Source of the DNA: Lanius collurio
Lineage: Eukaryota > Chordata > Aves > Passeriformes > Laniidae
Length of the DNA stretch: 64,000 bases
Assembly (NCBI GenBank): GCA_020086605.1
Contig: JACBWW010000004.1
Span: 38,355,230-38,419,229, forward strand
Direction: 5' to 3'
Part shown: piece after piece, positions 1 to 12,659 of the stretch
Numbering within the stretch: the stretch's first letter is position 1
Layout: every line of letters begins with the position of its first letter
The notes under the pieces: model-generated
Told to the model about the DNA's origin: nothing
Databases searched by the model: none
The model's input: the letters and a program-made list of their open reading frames with translations, nothing else
Position numbers and translations under genes: made by a program

Positions 1-1000
1 AAGCAAGGTCTTTTGTGAAGTATTTTCATTTTAATCACTTGTTCAAGAGGAAAGGAAAGAACATAAGTTTTGTTTCTCCTTTTTGTTGCAACTCCTTCTT
101 CCAATTTACATATAAAGTGTGCAGGGGCAAATTAAGCACAAAAGTTGGCCCCCTATAATATCAGGAAATAAAGGGAAGATATTAAAATGTGTCCCACCAG
201 TTCTGCTAATAAAACAAAGAGCTGCACTCACTATGAGAGTAGAACCGTGTCCCATTGGGATGTGTTCATAATCCCAGTCCAGGACAGCCACTCTGACATC
301 AGTTGACAGCCACCTCCTAGCTAAAAGCACATCTGCTTGTCTCCACTATGACTCTTAAAATCACCTCTTTGATAGCAGTATCTGTGAAATCTGGATGGAT
401 TCTTTATACACAGAAGAGTATAGTGTGGTTTAGGTAGTCCCAGGACTCACTTTTTATTGCAAAAAGATAAAACATTGTTAGTTCTGTGACCTTAAGAATC
501 CTCAAGATTTTTAAATAGACTGAAATCTCAACAGTTCACTGTCATTATTTTGTACCAAATGTACTGCATTACATTGTTTACCCTGCACTGAAGGACTCTT
601 GAGCAGGATTATATGATCGTTGTTGTATGGGATGCTTTTGGGAAAAAATGCACCTCTCATGAAGGTATGATGGTAAGCACAAATTTTCTTTAATATTTGG
701 CAGTGATGTAACCCAAAGCCAAGAAAATATATTAATTATCTTTGCTAGATTTTTTTTCTGCTTTTTATTGTGATTTCACTATGGGTTCCAGATGAAAGAA
801 AGAAGATGGACTAGGAAGTAACAGGTACCTTTTACGCATAAATAATAAAAGGAACAAAAAACTCCAAACCTACCAACCAAACCAAAAACCCTAAGGAAAC
901 TTATCTCTAGCAAGCCTGGTCTTATTCAAGCCCCTTCCTCCTTCAAACCTAATTTAAAGCCCTCTCAATCAGCCCTGCCAAATCATGGGCTAGAATATTT
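1..1000. other. unique AT-rich DNA, no gene supported
   Basis: This is non-repetitive-looking AT-rich sequence. One open frame on the minus strand (106-330) contains a 29-codon part bounded by a weak AG acceptor near 319 and a GTGAGT donor-like site near 232. The pyrimidine tract is poor and I recognise no protein family, so no gene is called. Nothing else stands out. Confidence 0.5.
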
Positions 1001-1480
1001 TTCCCCCTTTTAGGCAAGTGAGCCCCATCTGTGTCCAGAAGGCCTGGTGCCATAGAAACCCCCCCATAGTTGAAAAGGCCAAGGTTACACTGGCAGCACC
1101 AGGCTTCAGGACACGTTGCTCATGTGGGTTCTCCTGTTCCTTTTGGCATTCTTCCCTGCTCTCAAAGGCATTGAGGAAAACACCACCTCTGCTCCTGTCC
1201 CTTCAACCAGTGGACCAGTGGTCTTAGTGCCCTGTTTTTGATTGTCCCAGGATTTCTCAGCTTCATCACTGTGGACCTGGACAACCAGAAGAGGATAATA
1301 ATTAGAGGGCCAAATATGTCCAGGGAGCCTTCTAGAAAAATCTCATACCTGGGCCCAGGGAGGCAGCAGAAAATCAAAAAATTAAAAATGAAAATAGCCA
1401 GGAAATACTTCCATCTTGCAACAAATTTAAAAAAAACCCACACATTTTCTGAGTCCAGCAGATTCTCCAGTGTCAGTCCT
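1001..1480. other. GC-richer unexplained patch, possibly an old mobile-element remnant
   Basis: This stretch is clearly richer in G and C than its flanks. It is dense in CA and TG dinucleotides and nearly lacks CpG, as expected of an old, formerly methylated sequence. Short open frames occur on both strands (1018-1227 plus, 1238-1483 plus, 1162-1443 minus), but none has recognisable motifs and they overlap. I could not match it to CR1 or to a familiar LTR. It may be a decayed repeat or an old exon or pseudogene; neither is established. Confidence 0.3.
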
Positions 1481-2283
1481 TAAGTCAAAGTTTTTGAGCT
1501 CTCATTCTTCAGGGTTTATAAGCAGACCGCTAAAGCTGTCCACAGTTGTTTTTATGTGTCACTAATGATGATAAATTGTTTTCACATTTTTCTAAAGAGC
1601 TTCTACCCTGTTTAACAGTGCATAAAATTCCATCCGGTTATACCAGATAAGATTGAAGGATTTTGACAGTTTCCTCATAAAATGGACTACTGCTGTGAAT
1701 TCACTAATCCTATAAACTCTTGATTTTCATAATTTCCCACGTGATAACAAGAAAAATTGCAAATGAACCTGCAGTATCTTCCATCTTTTGTTGTTATACC
1801 TGACTCAATAAATTTGAGTTATCTTTCCCCTTGTTCTTGCTGAGCTGAAATATTATTTTCTTGTTTTTTCTACAGGCCTTCTTGAAATCAGCACTAACAT
1901 CTAGAGTGATGTGCAATAGTCTCTCTGTGCTGATTGACTTGCTTCAAGTTCTTTCAAGATATTATTTTGGAAAATAGTCTTTTACCTTTCTTAAATTTGT
2001 CTTCTAAAATCTTGTTTTCTTACGTATTCAATTAGTTGTAGCCTGGTTAGCAACAATGTATACCAGGGACAAGATGTATCAAGGCAAATAAATCAGCAGA
2101 CAGCATTTTCTGGTAAGTTTTTATCCTTTTTATTATGTGTTCCTTGGTTCTTAGATTTGGCTACAATACACAGAATGTTGTTATCTGAGATGCAATTGAG
2201 GGTCTCCCTACAGATGCCCAGAAGAAATCAGAAGAAACTGTATGTGGTAAATAAAGTAATTGTGGTTTGCTTAGCTCAGTCTG

Positions 2284-2317
2284 TTTCTTTTTTTTTCTTC
2301 TTTTTTTTTTTTTTTTT
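2284..2317. repeat. T-rich simple repeat
   Basis: This is a run of T interrupted by a few C, ending in 17 consecutive T. It could be a homopolymer expansion or the reverse of an old poly-A tail, but no retrotransposed gene is visible beside it. Confidence 0.9.
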
Positions 2318-5295
2318 GGATAGAGCTTAAAGGAGTTCAAAAACGTACCATCCAGGGCTGCATTAGATAGGGAATAAGTAATAATACTCTTACACTGTAG
2401 TAGTAGTACAGCAAAACCCCACCCTGTTGTGTCTTTCATAATTATACCTGCTTCAAATAGGATTACAGGTACAATTAAGTGGTTGGAGTTTTTCCTCTAA
2501 TTTGCTAGGATAATCAGGACCTAATATGTCATCTATATTTTGAAAATTCAGGTATCTGAGAGATTAAAGTCTCTTTCCTATGCTGAAATATGATGACAAT
2601 AAATCAATCCTTTGCTGACAATTCCCGCAAAATTAACCTTAACACATAATGCTGACTGATTTTGAGTACCATCTTCCCTCCTTTTTCCATGTCTTAAAAA
2701 AGCTTCCCCTGAAACAGTCTTTTGCATGGTTTTAAACTTTAATGATACAATCATGTAATCTTTTGCATCATGTGTTGTGGAATTGCATGTGACATCTGCC
2801 CCTAACTTCCAACCTTTGGACAATATGAAAATAAAATTAATAAGCACTTAAATATACATGTTCATGCTATTCTCTCCAGCACTTGAGAGTGCTTCATGGC
2901 CATCAGTAAGGGTACAAAACATACTTTTTTATCTGTTATACATAATTTGTTACCCTTCTCTTTTTTCTTTCTCTCAGTTGTCTTTTTTTCATGGCACAAT
3001 CTGTATTATCCCTTAATTTTAAAACTCCATAAAACACATTTGCCACAACCTGAACTGGCTTACAGTACCAAGGAAAGAAAGATGATTACCTGTCAGCAAG
3101 TATATGATTCTGATGCTTGGTCTCCACTGTGCTGCTATAACCCAAAATAATGCTGTTTGTACGATTAAGCAATCAAGTGCAATAAGAATCTCATATTATA
3201 GCACAGTCACCAAGGTAAGGGAATATGCAAGGAAATTTTCTAATCAATACACCTCTAAGTTTCACCCAGAACAGACCAAGTGAAATATTGCTGACCTATA
3301 AGCAGAACAAATGCAAATAATGCCATCCTATAATCTTTTGCTCACAAAATGTTTGTTCTTATATGGAACAGCCATTAATCCTATCATGTTATGTACTACC
3401 TGTTGAATCTCCCTGTAATAAGAATAATGCTCTCTCCAGCTACTTTGGCCAGAGGGAAAATCTTAATAAAGATCACAGCCATTTTGCAAGAGGTAATTTA
3501 AGAAGAACAAGCATGAAAAAAACATGGATTTAATTAGGATTAGGTGAAGAAAGGAAAAGTAATAGTGTAAGTGGGATTGCTAGACTGAGAGGAAGATTGG
3601 TATTTCTAGACAAAGAAAAGAAAAACCACTTTGGTGATGGGAAACACTGAATTCTTCTTTAATCAGATTTTGGGACATAACTGTATTGAAGAATTTCTGT
3701 CTAAATGGGAATAGCGTCACAGTCAGAGACTGAAATGAGAGGCTCTGCTGGAGCAAAGTACTAGCTACAAAACTTTAGTATTTGATGCTAAAAGAACAAT
3801 TTTAAGAAGCAGTTATTGAGTTTTACAAAATTGTCAGAAGCTTTCAGAATCTAGACTAGAAAACTGGGATAGTTACACACCTTGTGTATCTCTTTTGAAA
3901 AGCCAGTATTGAGGGGAAGGAGGTACAGATCAGAGGCTTATTTATTTGACATGTCAGCTAAAGACAAAATTTTAAATTTTCTTGATGAGTATTTCAGCAA
4001 AAAGTGGTGATGGGCATATCAAATAAGATAATTTATTTGGACTTCACTTTAGGCTTTGACAAGACCTTTTGTGAGACATGGAGTTATTTGGGCATAGAAG
4101 TCACCAAGTAAAAAAATACAGAATAATAAATCAGACCAGATGCCTTCTGCCATGAAAATATAAAGCAAAATAATTTAAAGATAAAAGGTAAAGTTTCAAC
4201 ATAAAAGAGAAAATTATTTGAATTAGCTTAGATCTACTCAGATTTTCAACACTTACATGTCTGAGATTTAAAACTAGAATTTTGAGTACAGACAACACAA
4301 GAATGCATTTTCTACACTCCGATCTTAGTAAAGAACTAGCAAAACCCAGGATACTTTCAGAACACTACTTAAAGAAAATAAACTCTTACAATAACTTAAT
4401 TAAGCTCTATGTAACATTAAAAGTGAATGTTGAAAAATAGAAAAAGAAGCATGTCAGAAAGAATTGTCAGAATGAATCTTGTATTTCAACAATTGCTTCT
4501 TTACCTAAGGTTATTTTGAAAAAAAAAAAAGTGAATTGCTGAACAGAGGTCAGTGAATGTCACTGTTGAATGTGTCAGCTGTTAAAAAATGCCTTGAAAA
4601 TAAAACCTACAGAGATTATGAGTAAAAATAAACCTGCAGCGACTTCATAATGTAGAACAATGTTGTTATTTCACCTTTGTATAGCTGCCTTCAATCTGAT
4701 AATTCCATCTGGAGAGAAGAAATAGAAAAATATGCATCCTAAAAGCAGTGTAATGTGGGTCAGTGAGAAGGCCTTGAGTGAGGAAAGGTTGGGATTTATG
4801 GGAGGATTCACATAAGAATGTGTGTGGAAGGGTCAGCTTTTCCCAGCACTTTTGGGATCCAAGGCACCTTGTGCCAGCCATTTGAAGCAGTTTGTCAGTT
4901 CTGAGAACAAATCCATTGTTTAGCCATTACTGTGGCTTTCCTTCCATCTCTCAGCTGTTTCACCTCGTACTGCTTGAGATGCCTCATGTGGAATTGATCA
5001 TGATCCCTTTGGCTGTTTGGGACACTACTGCCTGTGCATTTGCTTTATCAAGTACAGAAAAAAACAACAGAAGCAAACCATGATTTTTTTTCTCAGTCAC
5101 TCTTGGTCTCTGCACAGTAGTTTTCATTTTAGCCCAGACTTCCTGCCAGTCTTAATGGTCACACTCTGGCACCAAGGGAAGAGCAAACCTGGCAGAGTGA
5201 GAAGCTGCAGGAGCCAGTTTACCAGCAGGGCAGAGAATTTGCTGTGGTTCTAATTGAAAAAAGCATCCTCTTTTGGGCTTTTTCCTACCCTATCA

Positions 5296-5309
5296 CTCTC
5301 TCTCTCTCT
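5296..5309. repeat. short (CT)n microsatellite
   Basis: This is seven uninterrupted CT units in a pyrimidine-rich setting. It is short and probably only weakly polymorphic. Confidence 0.85.
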
Positions 5310-7099
5310 GCTGGCTTCCTGTTAAGTTCTATTGTGTTTTGCCAATGCAGTTATCATATTCTCTAGATATTTGATTTACATAATTGAAGCAGTCCAGCTT
5401 ATTTTAGGAAAATTACAACTTTGTGGGAAAAAAATAACTTATACAATAATTATAGCAAAAATGTTCTGCTTTGTGTCAGACACAATGAAATTAGTGGGTT
5501 TAAAAATTAAGAACAAGGTCCTTTTAGCACTCTGTGCCATTTTTAAAAGAAGAATGAATTCTCTTAAGAAAGAGCTTTGCATGTTAATCACAGTGGCTGG
5601 GAACATTTCTTGCTAAGATATATGATGTTCGAAACTGTTAAAAGAAATACTGAAGGAAGGAAATTAATTTTTCTGCAGTAAAATTTTCCTGTCATTCTGT
5701 AAGATAGGTTTCCACTGTGTGTGTTTCCACTAAAGAAGATTGTTGCATGAAAAGTTACATACAGGAAAAAAAGATGACTCCATGTTGATTTCATCCAGGA
5801 TTTATCCAAAATATTGTCAGTCAAGAAAGCAAAATGCTGAGTGGTTCGGTTCTCATTTATGTACAGTTTCTCAGTGCATAGGATCCATTTCCAAAACAAA
5901 AGGGGCAACACTGACCATAAAATATATATCATAGAAATAAAAAACCCTGTCTAAATGTAAAAATAAGATGATGTTGCAATACACACTAGAGATGATGTGT
6001 ATCATAAACAGGACTAATGTCTGCTGGCAGTCAGAGAGCAACAGTACTAGCAACTAGAATTTGGCTAAACTGAATATATACTTGAAGATCAAATTAAGTT
6101 GTTATCTCTTTCCTTTAATAATGAAGACAAATCCACTAATTGGAATTATCCATTGCTTCCAAAATTTTCTCCCACTGCTGCTCTTTCCTTCCTTATGCAG
6201 CCTGGATTCAGGTCACCACATGCAGGCCTTTCAGGAGAAATAGTTGTCATCATACACTGCTCTTCAGAAACTCCACATGATTTTTAGCCAAGATTCATAA
6301 TTAATTCCACATTTGTGGGACCCTCTTAAAGAACAACTTGTACACCAGGAGCACTTGAATGTCTCAGCTGAATAGGCAATTAAAAAGGTTTTGCTAATCA
6401 GCACTCCTTATAAGATCATCTCAAAGTTGAGCTGAAATGCTGAAAGGTCAGTTCATGTCAGAGAGGAAGCTACTGGTTCATGTTATGTCCAGATCCCTTC
6501 CCACAGCAGAACTACAATGCAGTTAGTGGCACTGAGCAGCACTGTGTATTTTACTAACATAATGCTCAACAGCACCATTTCCAGTGAAAAAGCTACCAGT
6601 TCACCTCTGAAAATGAGCTGTTTCTCTGTAAAACCTGTTACAAAAAAAATTGTACAAATAGTCTTTATTTGAATAAATCAGAAAACCTAAAACTTAAGTC
6701 AAACCTAATTTCAAGCACATTCATTTCTACATGTCTATACTTACTTTCCTTACAAATTCTTGTAGGTTTTTGAAAAGCAATGTATGTTCTACTGTGTTTT
6801 TTTTTTTCCTTTTTATCAGTGGAGAAGGCTTTCTTTAGAGGTGCAGAAATACCTCTGCGCTGAATAGCAACTTTTTCTTTCAGCAGTTTCTAGAGGTAGT
6901 TTCAAGTTCAATCCAGACCACACAAATGAATTTCAGGGATATCAGCTATGCCTCTGTGGAACTTTATGCAATATACCCAGCTTCATGTTGCCTGTTTTGT
7001 TCCTCTTCATCAGCAACCATTCTGGAGCCATGAGGGATAATCTGTGCAGGCAGGGTATGTTCAAAACATGTCAGGATCTAGACTAACTCCAATTGTTTT

Positions 7100-7330
7100 C
7101 TTCCTTTAATTTAATCTATAATTTCACTTTTCTTTCATTTAATTTAATTCGATTATTTTTATGATGAACAATGCAGTGTCCACACTTTGATGGTATCATT
7201 ACTTAATTAACTTCTTGGTGAAAGAAAGATGCTACTTTTTAATTAATTAGAAAGAGAACACATATCTTCCTGAAACGAAGGGCAAAAGGTGTTCTACTCA
7301 GAGTGGTTAATCAGACATTTCTTGACCTTC
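7100..7330. other. TAAT-rich block, possible conserved non-coding element
   Basis: The segment is dense in TTAATT and TTAATTAA-type words, which are homeodomain-like cores, and includes several overlapping ones near 7135-7160, 7200-7210 and 7238-7250. There is no coding frame and no repeat similarity. Calling it regulatory is inference from composition only. Confidence 0.25.
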
Positions 7331-7548
7331 TAGGTACTACTGCATAATGTACCAGCTGTAAAAAGCACTCTGTTTCAACACACTAATGCAATCACAAGCT
7401 TACTTCAAATTGAATTAGACAAATTTGCTTCAAATGGAACCAAAGCACATTTCTAGGCTTACAATGAACTGCAAGTTTTGATATGCATCTGGGAAAGAAA
7501 TACTGCTTACTTGGAAAATAGCAGTGTGAAATGAAAGAGACAGAGAGA

Positions 7549-7598
7549 AAAACAAAACAAATCGAAACAAAACAAACAAACAAACAAACAAACAAAAC
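7549..7598. repeat. (AAAC)n microsatellite
   Basis: This is a tandem array of CAAA/AAAC units, with five or six perfect consecutive units after imperfect ones. It is a typical vertebrate tetranucleotide microsatellite and a likely length polymorphism. Confidence 0.93.
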
Positions 7599-10500
7599 AC
7601 GCCCAAAATGCTCTGTCTTCACCTGCTTGCCGCTAGGCAAACACATCAAAACAAAAGATGTTTTCTTGGGAATTGATTGACTTCGTGTTACAGCTGCCCA
7701 GCCCATACACATAATTTGAGATTATTCTATCTGACACACAGCTGAAATGTAGTAGTGTTTTCTTTAAAAAGATTAAAAAAAAATTCAAACTCAAAAAATA
7801 TATTTTAAAAACTCCCCGGTAAAACTTCAGAAAAATGGCCTAAAACTTTGCTGAAATGTCAGTATCACAGATCAGCAATAAGAGGGCAGAAAAAACATCA
7901 GAGTTAAAAAGTAAACACAGATTGGATGAAAACTTTAGGGTATTTACCATCAATATGAATAGAATATGTCCAGTTATTGGCCCGATTTGAAATTGATCCT
8001 TAGTAATTATAGACAAAACAATAACCAGCACTCTGTAGCTAATGTTTTGCATTAGCCATCAGGAGGAAATAAATAGTAGATAGTTTGACCTTAGCTATCT
8101 CACAATCTTATCCTAACTTGCCCTGCTGAGGACTGACTCCGTAATGTAGACAAATATTTAATCTTGGAAATCAGTTTTCTCACGTTTCCATGTGCAGTCC
8201 ACTGAATATACTTGGGGTGAATCCACTAAACTCTTGTTCTTCCACGGCAGGGAAATGTTTGCTTCATACACAGACGTTCTTTTCCCTTCTAATTCAATCA
8301 GCAAAATACAAAGCCAGCATATATTATATATCATCTTCTGTCATTAGGAGTTAGTGAGAGGTTATTCAGCCCTATTTGGCAAAAAATGCAAGTGTTGTGT
8401 ACAGTGCACAGACATCTACAGTCAGTCTTAAAGCAATTGATGTAAGTGGGTACAACCTGGTAACATACGGTTTAAGGCCTTTTTACATAACCTCCTTCTT
8501 GCTGATGCATTTTGAAAATAGCTTGAGGGGGACAATCTGGCTTAGCTAGGAAGTAAGTGCTGCAGTTTGATACAAATCCACATGTTTACCCCGTGAGCAC
8601 TAAGCAGTTTGATTTCCTGTCTAGCTAGTGTTGATTAGTGTGGCAAAGTGAATACAATGATAACTCGACATTGCAGAAAACCTTCCAACCTAAAAGGATT
8701 ATTTATCCATATTCACTCTTTTTGCATGCTCATGGCTCTCCACCTCCCGCCACTTGTTCAATTTTACTCATGTGACTTTATCATCAGTAGCTCTGGAGCC
8801 AGATGACCTTTAAAGGTATAAGAGAGGATTCCAGTGTGCAATTTGTCACCTAGCTGGCATCAAAAGACAGAGATATGGGGAATGACTATATGCAAATCTT
8901 CTACCTCTAGAATATACAGTGAGTTTATCATCTGTAATTACTTGAGCCAGATTATTCACACTGATTCATTTATATAATGTGTAAATTACAAATTGTATTC
9001 CAAAAACTTTGAAGACTTCTTAATATGCTTCTTCACATTCTCCCATTATTTGGATTAGTTATTTTTACTCTTGCATTTTGTTTGCAGACTTAATGAACAT
9101 CTGTTAAATTGGAAAATTACTAGATTTGTGTCTGAATGAAACTGCTAGGGAGGAGCAAATATCTTTAGATTTGCTATTAGTGACATGCAGCTTGGTATTA
9201 GATTATAGGACTTGTCAGCGTACAAATCCATTGCCTTATCCAGAGAAGAAACCATAAAGGACTGTAGGACTGCCATGTGGCACCACCCCGGTCAAGGATT
9301 TCTGTCCTGTCCTGGACATATCTCCCCTTCTCCCTCTGATTACAGACCAGTATAACATACCAGGTCTCAACAACTCCCTTTGAAATAGCCCGGCCTTTAA
9401 AAGGAAGGTGACTGTGTGCCCTCTACACAGTTTCTTTACAACTCAAAGGAGCCTCGAATCTTTAGATGTCAGAACAAGAAAAATCCAAGCAGCATTTTTC
9501 CACCAAAATCTGAATCCTTACAAATCAGCATCCTGGGCATAAGCCAGTCCCAGCTTTCAGTGTAGCACACCACCATTTCTATTGACCTTTCATGTTACCA
9601 GTATGAATGAAGCTTGCATTTTATTTCATAGTAGATCTTATTGAAAGCATGATGTGTTTCCTGATGTGTTTCAGGCAGCAACGGGGAAGGAAATGAGTGT
9701 ATGTTCCCTTTAACAAATCCATAACTACAATCCATAGTGCTTTACAGATTTCAGGTACAGATTATACACAACAGATGCCAAACATGAAGTCAGAAATGGT
9801 GGTACAGGGTGGGTGTAGCAGTAACTTGGCACACAGTTAATTTGCAGGGTTGCTGCATTTCTCCCTGTGTTTGCTACAAGTCTATTTCCCTTCTGTTTTG
9901 TGTGCAAGACTGGGTGAAAATTACAGGTATTTCAGGATTGTGATGCTTTTTTTATTGCACTGTCATTTATAATAGTATTCATTACCAAAATGTTACTCTG
10001 TTTGGAATTTTCTTACAATGCGGGGATTTCTTCCTAGCTGCAAATCCACATGGCACTCATATCCACTTCCAGTGCTATTCTTTAAATGTGATTTTCTTCA
10101 GGTTATTTTGGGGTTTTTTTTAATTAATCTTATGGGAGATCCAAATTGACATATACATTAGACATTTTCCATCAAGATAAAAAATTAGCTTTCCTCAGTA
10201 AGATCATTCCTGGAGAAATACCTTTATTGCCAATTTCACCTAAGCTACATTCCAGGAGATTCAGAATGTCTAGAACTTTGTAGGCAATCACTGCAATATA
10301 GGTTTCCATCACCTACACTCACACTTATTGCAAAACAAACTATAATCAAGTTTCTATCTGTTCCTCAGTTTCTGCAGGGTTAAAATTAAAGTGAGTATGT
10401 ATATCTACTTCAAGTAGACTTGGAGAGCTAACAGCTGCAGACAGAGAGTGAGCAAGAGATTTCAAAAGTGCCACAAATAAACAAGCTGTCACTAATAATT

Positions 10501-10635
10501 GCTGGGTCCTAATACAAAGACAGACCTGAGTATCAAGTGCCTTTGGAAACCTTTCTATAGAGCAAACTCTAAATAAGCAATAACGTGAAGCTGGTCACTG
10601 TATATGGGCTGGAACCATCCTGTCCTTCTGCGAGT

Positions 10636-10660
10636 CAAAACTTTCCCTTGGAAAGTTTTG
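10636..10660. repeat. short inverted repeat (11-bp arms)
   Basis: Perfect 11-base arms (10636-10646 and 10650-10660) flank a 3-base loop and would form a small hairpin. Hairpins of this size are common by chance in a window this long. Confidence 0.85.
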
Positions 10661-10770
10661 TTAGAATATAATTTCGAATGGTAACAAGATTTCAGTTTTC
10701 ACCCACACTTTAAAAACCTCATAACCCTAATTTGAGTTAGTCTTTCACAAAATAAAGGTGTTTTTCCAGC

Positions 10771-10790
10771 ATCAAGATAATTATCTTGAT
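10771..10790. repeat. perfect 20-bp palindrome
   Basis: The sequence ATCAAGATAATTATCTTGAT equals its own reverse complement over all 20 bases. It could bind a dimeric factor or be coincidental. The flanking bases do not extend the symmetry. Confidence 0.9.
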
Positions 10791-11682
10791 TAAAAAACTT
10801 ACTGGAGATGAAACAGAGTTACCTTTATCAGATTTTAGCAGCTACATCAATGTAAATAAACTAAAATTCCTTCCTTCTGCTAGGGTTTTACGTAGATTCA
10901 CTATTTTGATGCAACAAAGCATGTAAAGATCTGATGCAAAGATAAGTTTTTACTTTTCTCCAGCAGAGATAAGGCTTTAACTACTGGCAGCTATTAGACC
11001 ATAACGAAAATAATTTCACATCTTTCATGGATGGTCTATCTCTCCAAAAATTACAGATGTGTAAAGACTTGTTAATGTGTGTAAATTACTACTTTTCCAA
11101 ACTGTTTCTAATGGATAGAAACTCACTAATTTAGGAGCTGAAGAGTTCTCTAATGGCACATTGCCACAGCAGTTAAAAGCAACACCACAAACAACTTTTC
11201 CCAAGTTTTTCCCTTCTCTTTTTAAAAGAAAATATCTAATGAAATAAAAGAACTGATGAAAAAAAATTCATTAGGAGAAAAAATAGTGTACACAGTTGGC
11301 TAATAAAGTACAGAAGAATTGTATCTTGACATTTAGATGTCATTAAGTATCAAAGATAACACACAAATTATCTGGGCTCAAATCCAGCTTATCTGTATAA
11401 CAGCTATATAATCAGAGGACACACTATTCAATGAACTGTGCTGTATAATGTATTCAGTTCTGGTTTTTAGTCCTACCTTAAAGTATCCATCACTTTTATA
11501 GTAGTGTTACCCACTAGCACAGGTTTTGTTTAAGCTATAAAACATCACAACTGAATTATCCTATTACACCAGCTCCTGATGCTGATATATTGTTAGCAAT
11601 GGTAACTTCATATAAATCATTGCTTGTGTTTTCTCATCAGTAGAATTACAGCTAGTCACTAGAAATTAGCTTGTGTTAATTT

Positions 11683-11696
11683 AAAAAAAAAAAAAA
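11683..11696. repeat. A14 homopolymer
   Basis: This is a run of 14 A after a TTAATTT stretch. No retrocopy is recognisable upstream. Confidence 0.85.
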
Positions 11697-12659
11697 GTAA
11701 ATAAAAAAAGGAATTAAATACTCAAAACTTCTCCCATAAATGTGTCATTTTATAAAATATACACATTCCAGATAAGTATTTTTCAAGCTGGCAGTACATT
11801 GAAGGATGAAGTGACCTATTAACAGACAGATTGGGAATGAAAAGACATTACATAGTTTTAGATTCTGCTCCATAAAAGTCCAAAAGGAATACATATTCTC
11901 TCACACAAGAACATCCTAAAATGAAATGCTACAATATGAGGAGCTATATAACAGTAGGTAACTGCAGACCCCAAGAGGACAGGAACCCAGACTATCCACC
12001 CAGTCAGGGTGTGGGAACCAAGCCCACAAAGGTTTCATGTCCCCTGAAGGTTGATGTTTGTTTGGGAAAAATTAAACAAAAACCAGAACAACAAAACTAT
12101 CAAACTGATGTCATTATTGGTCCTTTGGAAAGGGGATGCTTATTGCAAGGAAATGCCTGACTGCAGAACCAAGTCTAACACTCTGCATCATCCCACCATC
12201 ACTTTATTGTCCTGCCAGAGCCCTGCTGGTTGGCCACAGGGCTGCTCAGCCGATACTCTCCAGCTGAGAGATGATCACATTATTGGATTTTCCTTATTTT
12301 CCCTTTCTCCTGTTGCTGTTTCTCCAACCAACCAACCCACTCATCTTTGCCCTATTCCCACTGGCATCAGTTTGACTGATTTTGCAACCTTGTTTAGTAA
12401 TTTTAGCCTTAGAGACTCCCTAGAGACCAGCCGTCCTTCACCATGTTTTGACATTCTTCACCCAATGGCAGCTGCAAGCACCCCTCTTCCACTACCTATA
12501 AAGTCCACCAGTTTCTCTCATTTTATTGTTGTCTTACTGAAGACAATCTCTTTGTGTAAATATAAATGCATTTTCTTTAAAAATGCACCATATGAGAGAC
12601 CTATTATTAGACTACACTAGTATAGTTAAACTATATAAACTAAAGAATTTGGTTCCCCA

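Larger units (their letters stand above)
1481..7099. other. unique intergenic or intronic DNA
   Basis: This is AT-rich single-copy-looking DNA with many short chance open frames on both strands and no consistent codon pattern. It contains a T-rich tract (2284-2317) and a short CT repeat (5296-5309), listed separately. A pyrimidine tract ending in ACAG at 1861-1875 resembles a splice acceptor and is followed by about 33 open codons, which is not unusual by chance. No RNA gene or mobile element was recognised. Confidence 0.5.
7600..12659. other. unique intergenic or intronic DNA
   Basis: No gene or mobile element was recognised here. The stretch holds two short inverted repeats (10636-10660 and 10771-10790), a palindromic ACCTTTAAAGGT at 8806-8817, and a run of 14 A at 11683-11696. 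The largest open frame (12051-12620, plus, 189 codons) has a proline-, serine- and threonine-rich low-information composition and no recognisable domain, so it is taken as chance. Confidence 0.5.

Noticed and set aside
1861..1977. Acceptor-like tract with 33 open codons
   Set aside because: There is no donor or polyadenylation context, and a run of this length in one of three frames is expected by chance.
12051..12620. 189-codon plus-strand frame as a possible gene
   Set aside because: Composition is low-information (proline, serine, threonine, leucine), there is no domain, splice context or promoter, and an overlapping frame lies on the same strand.
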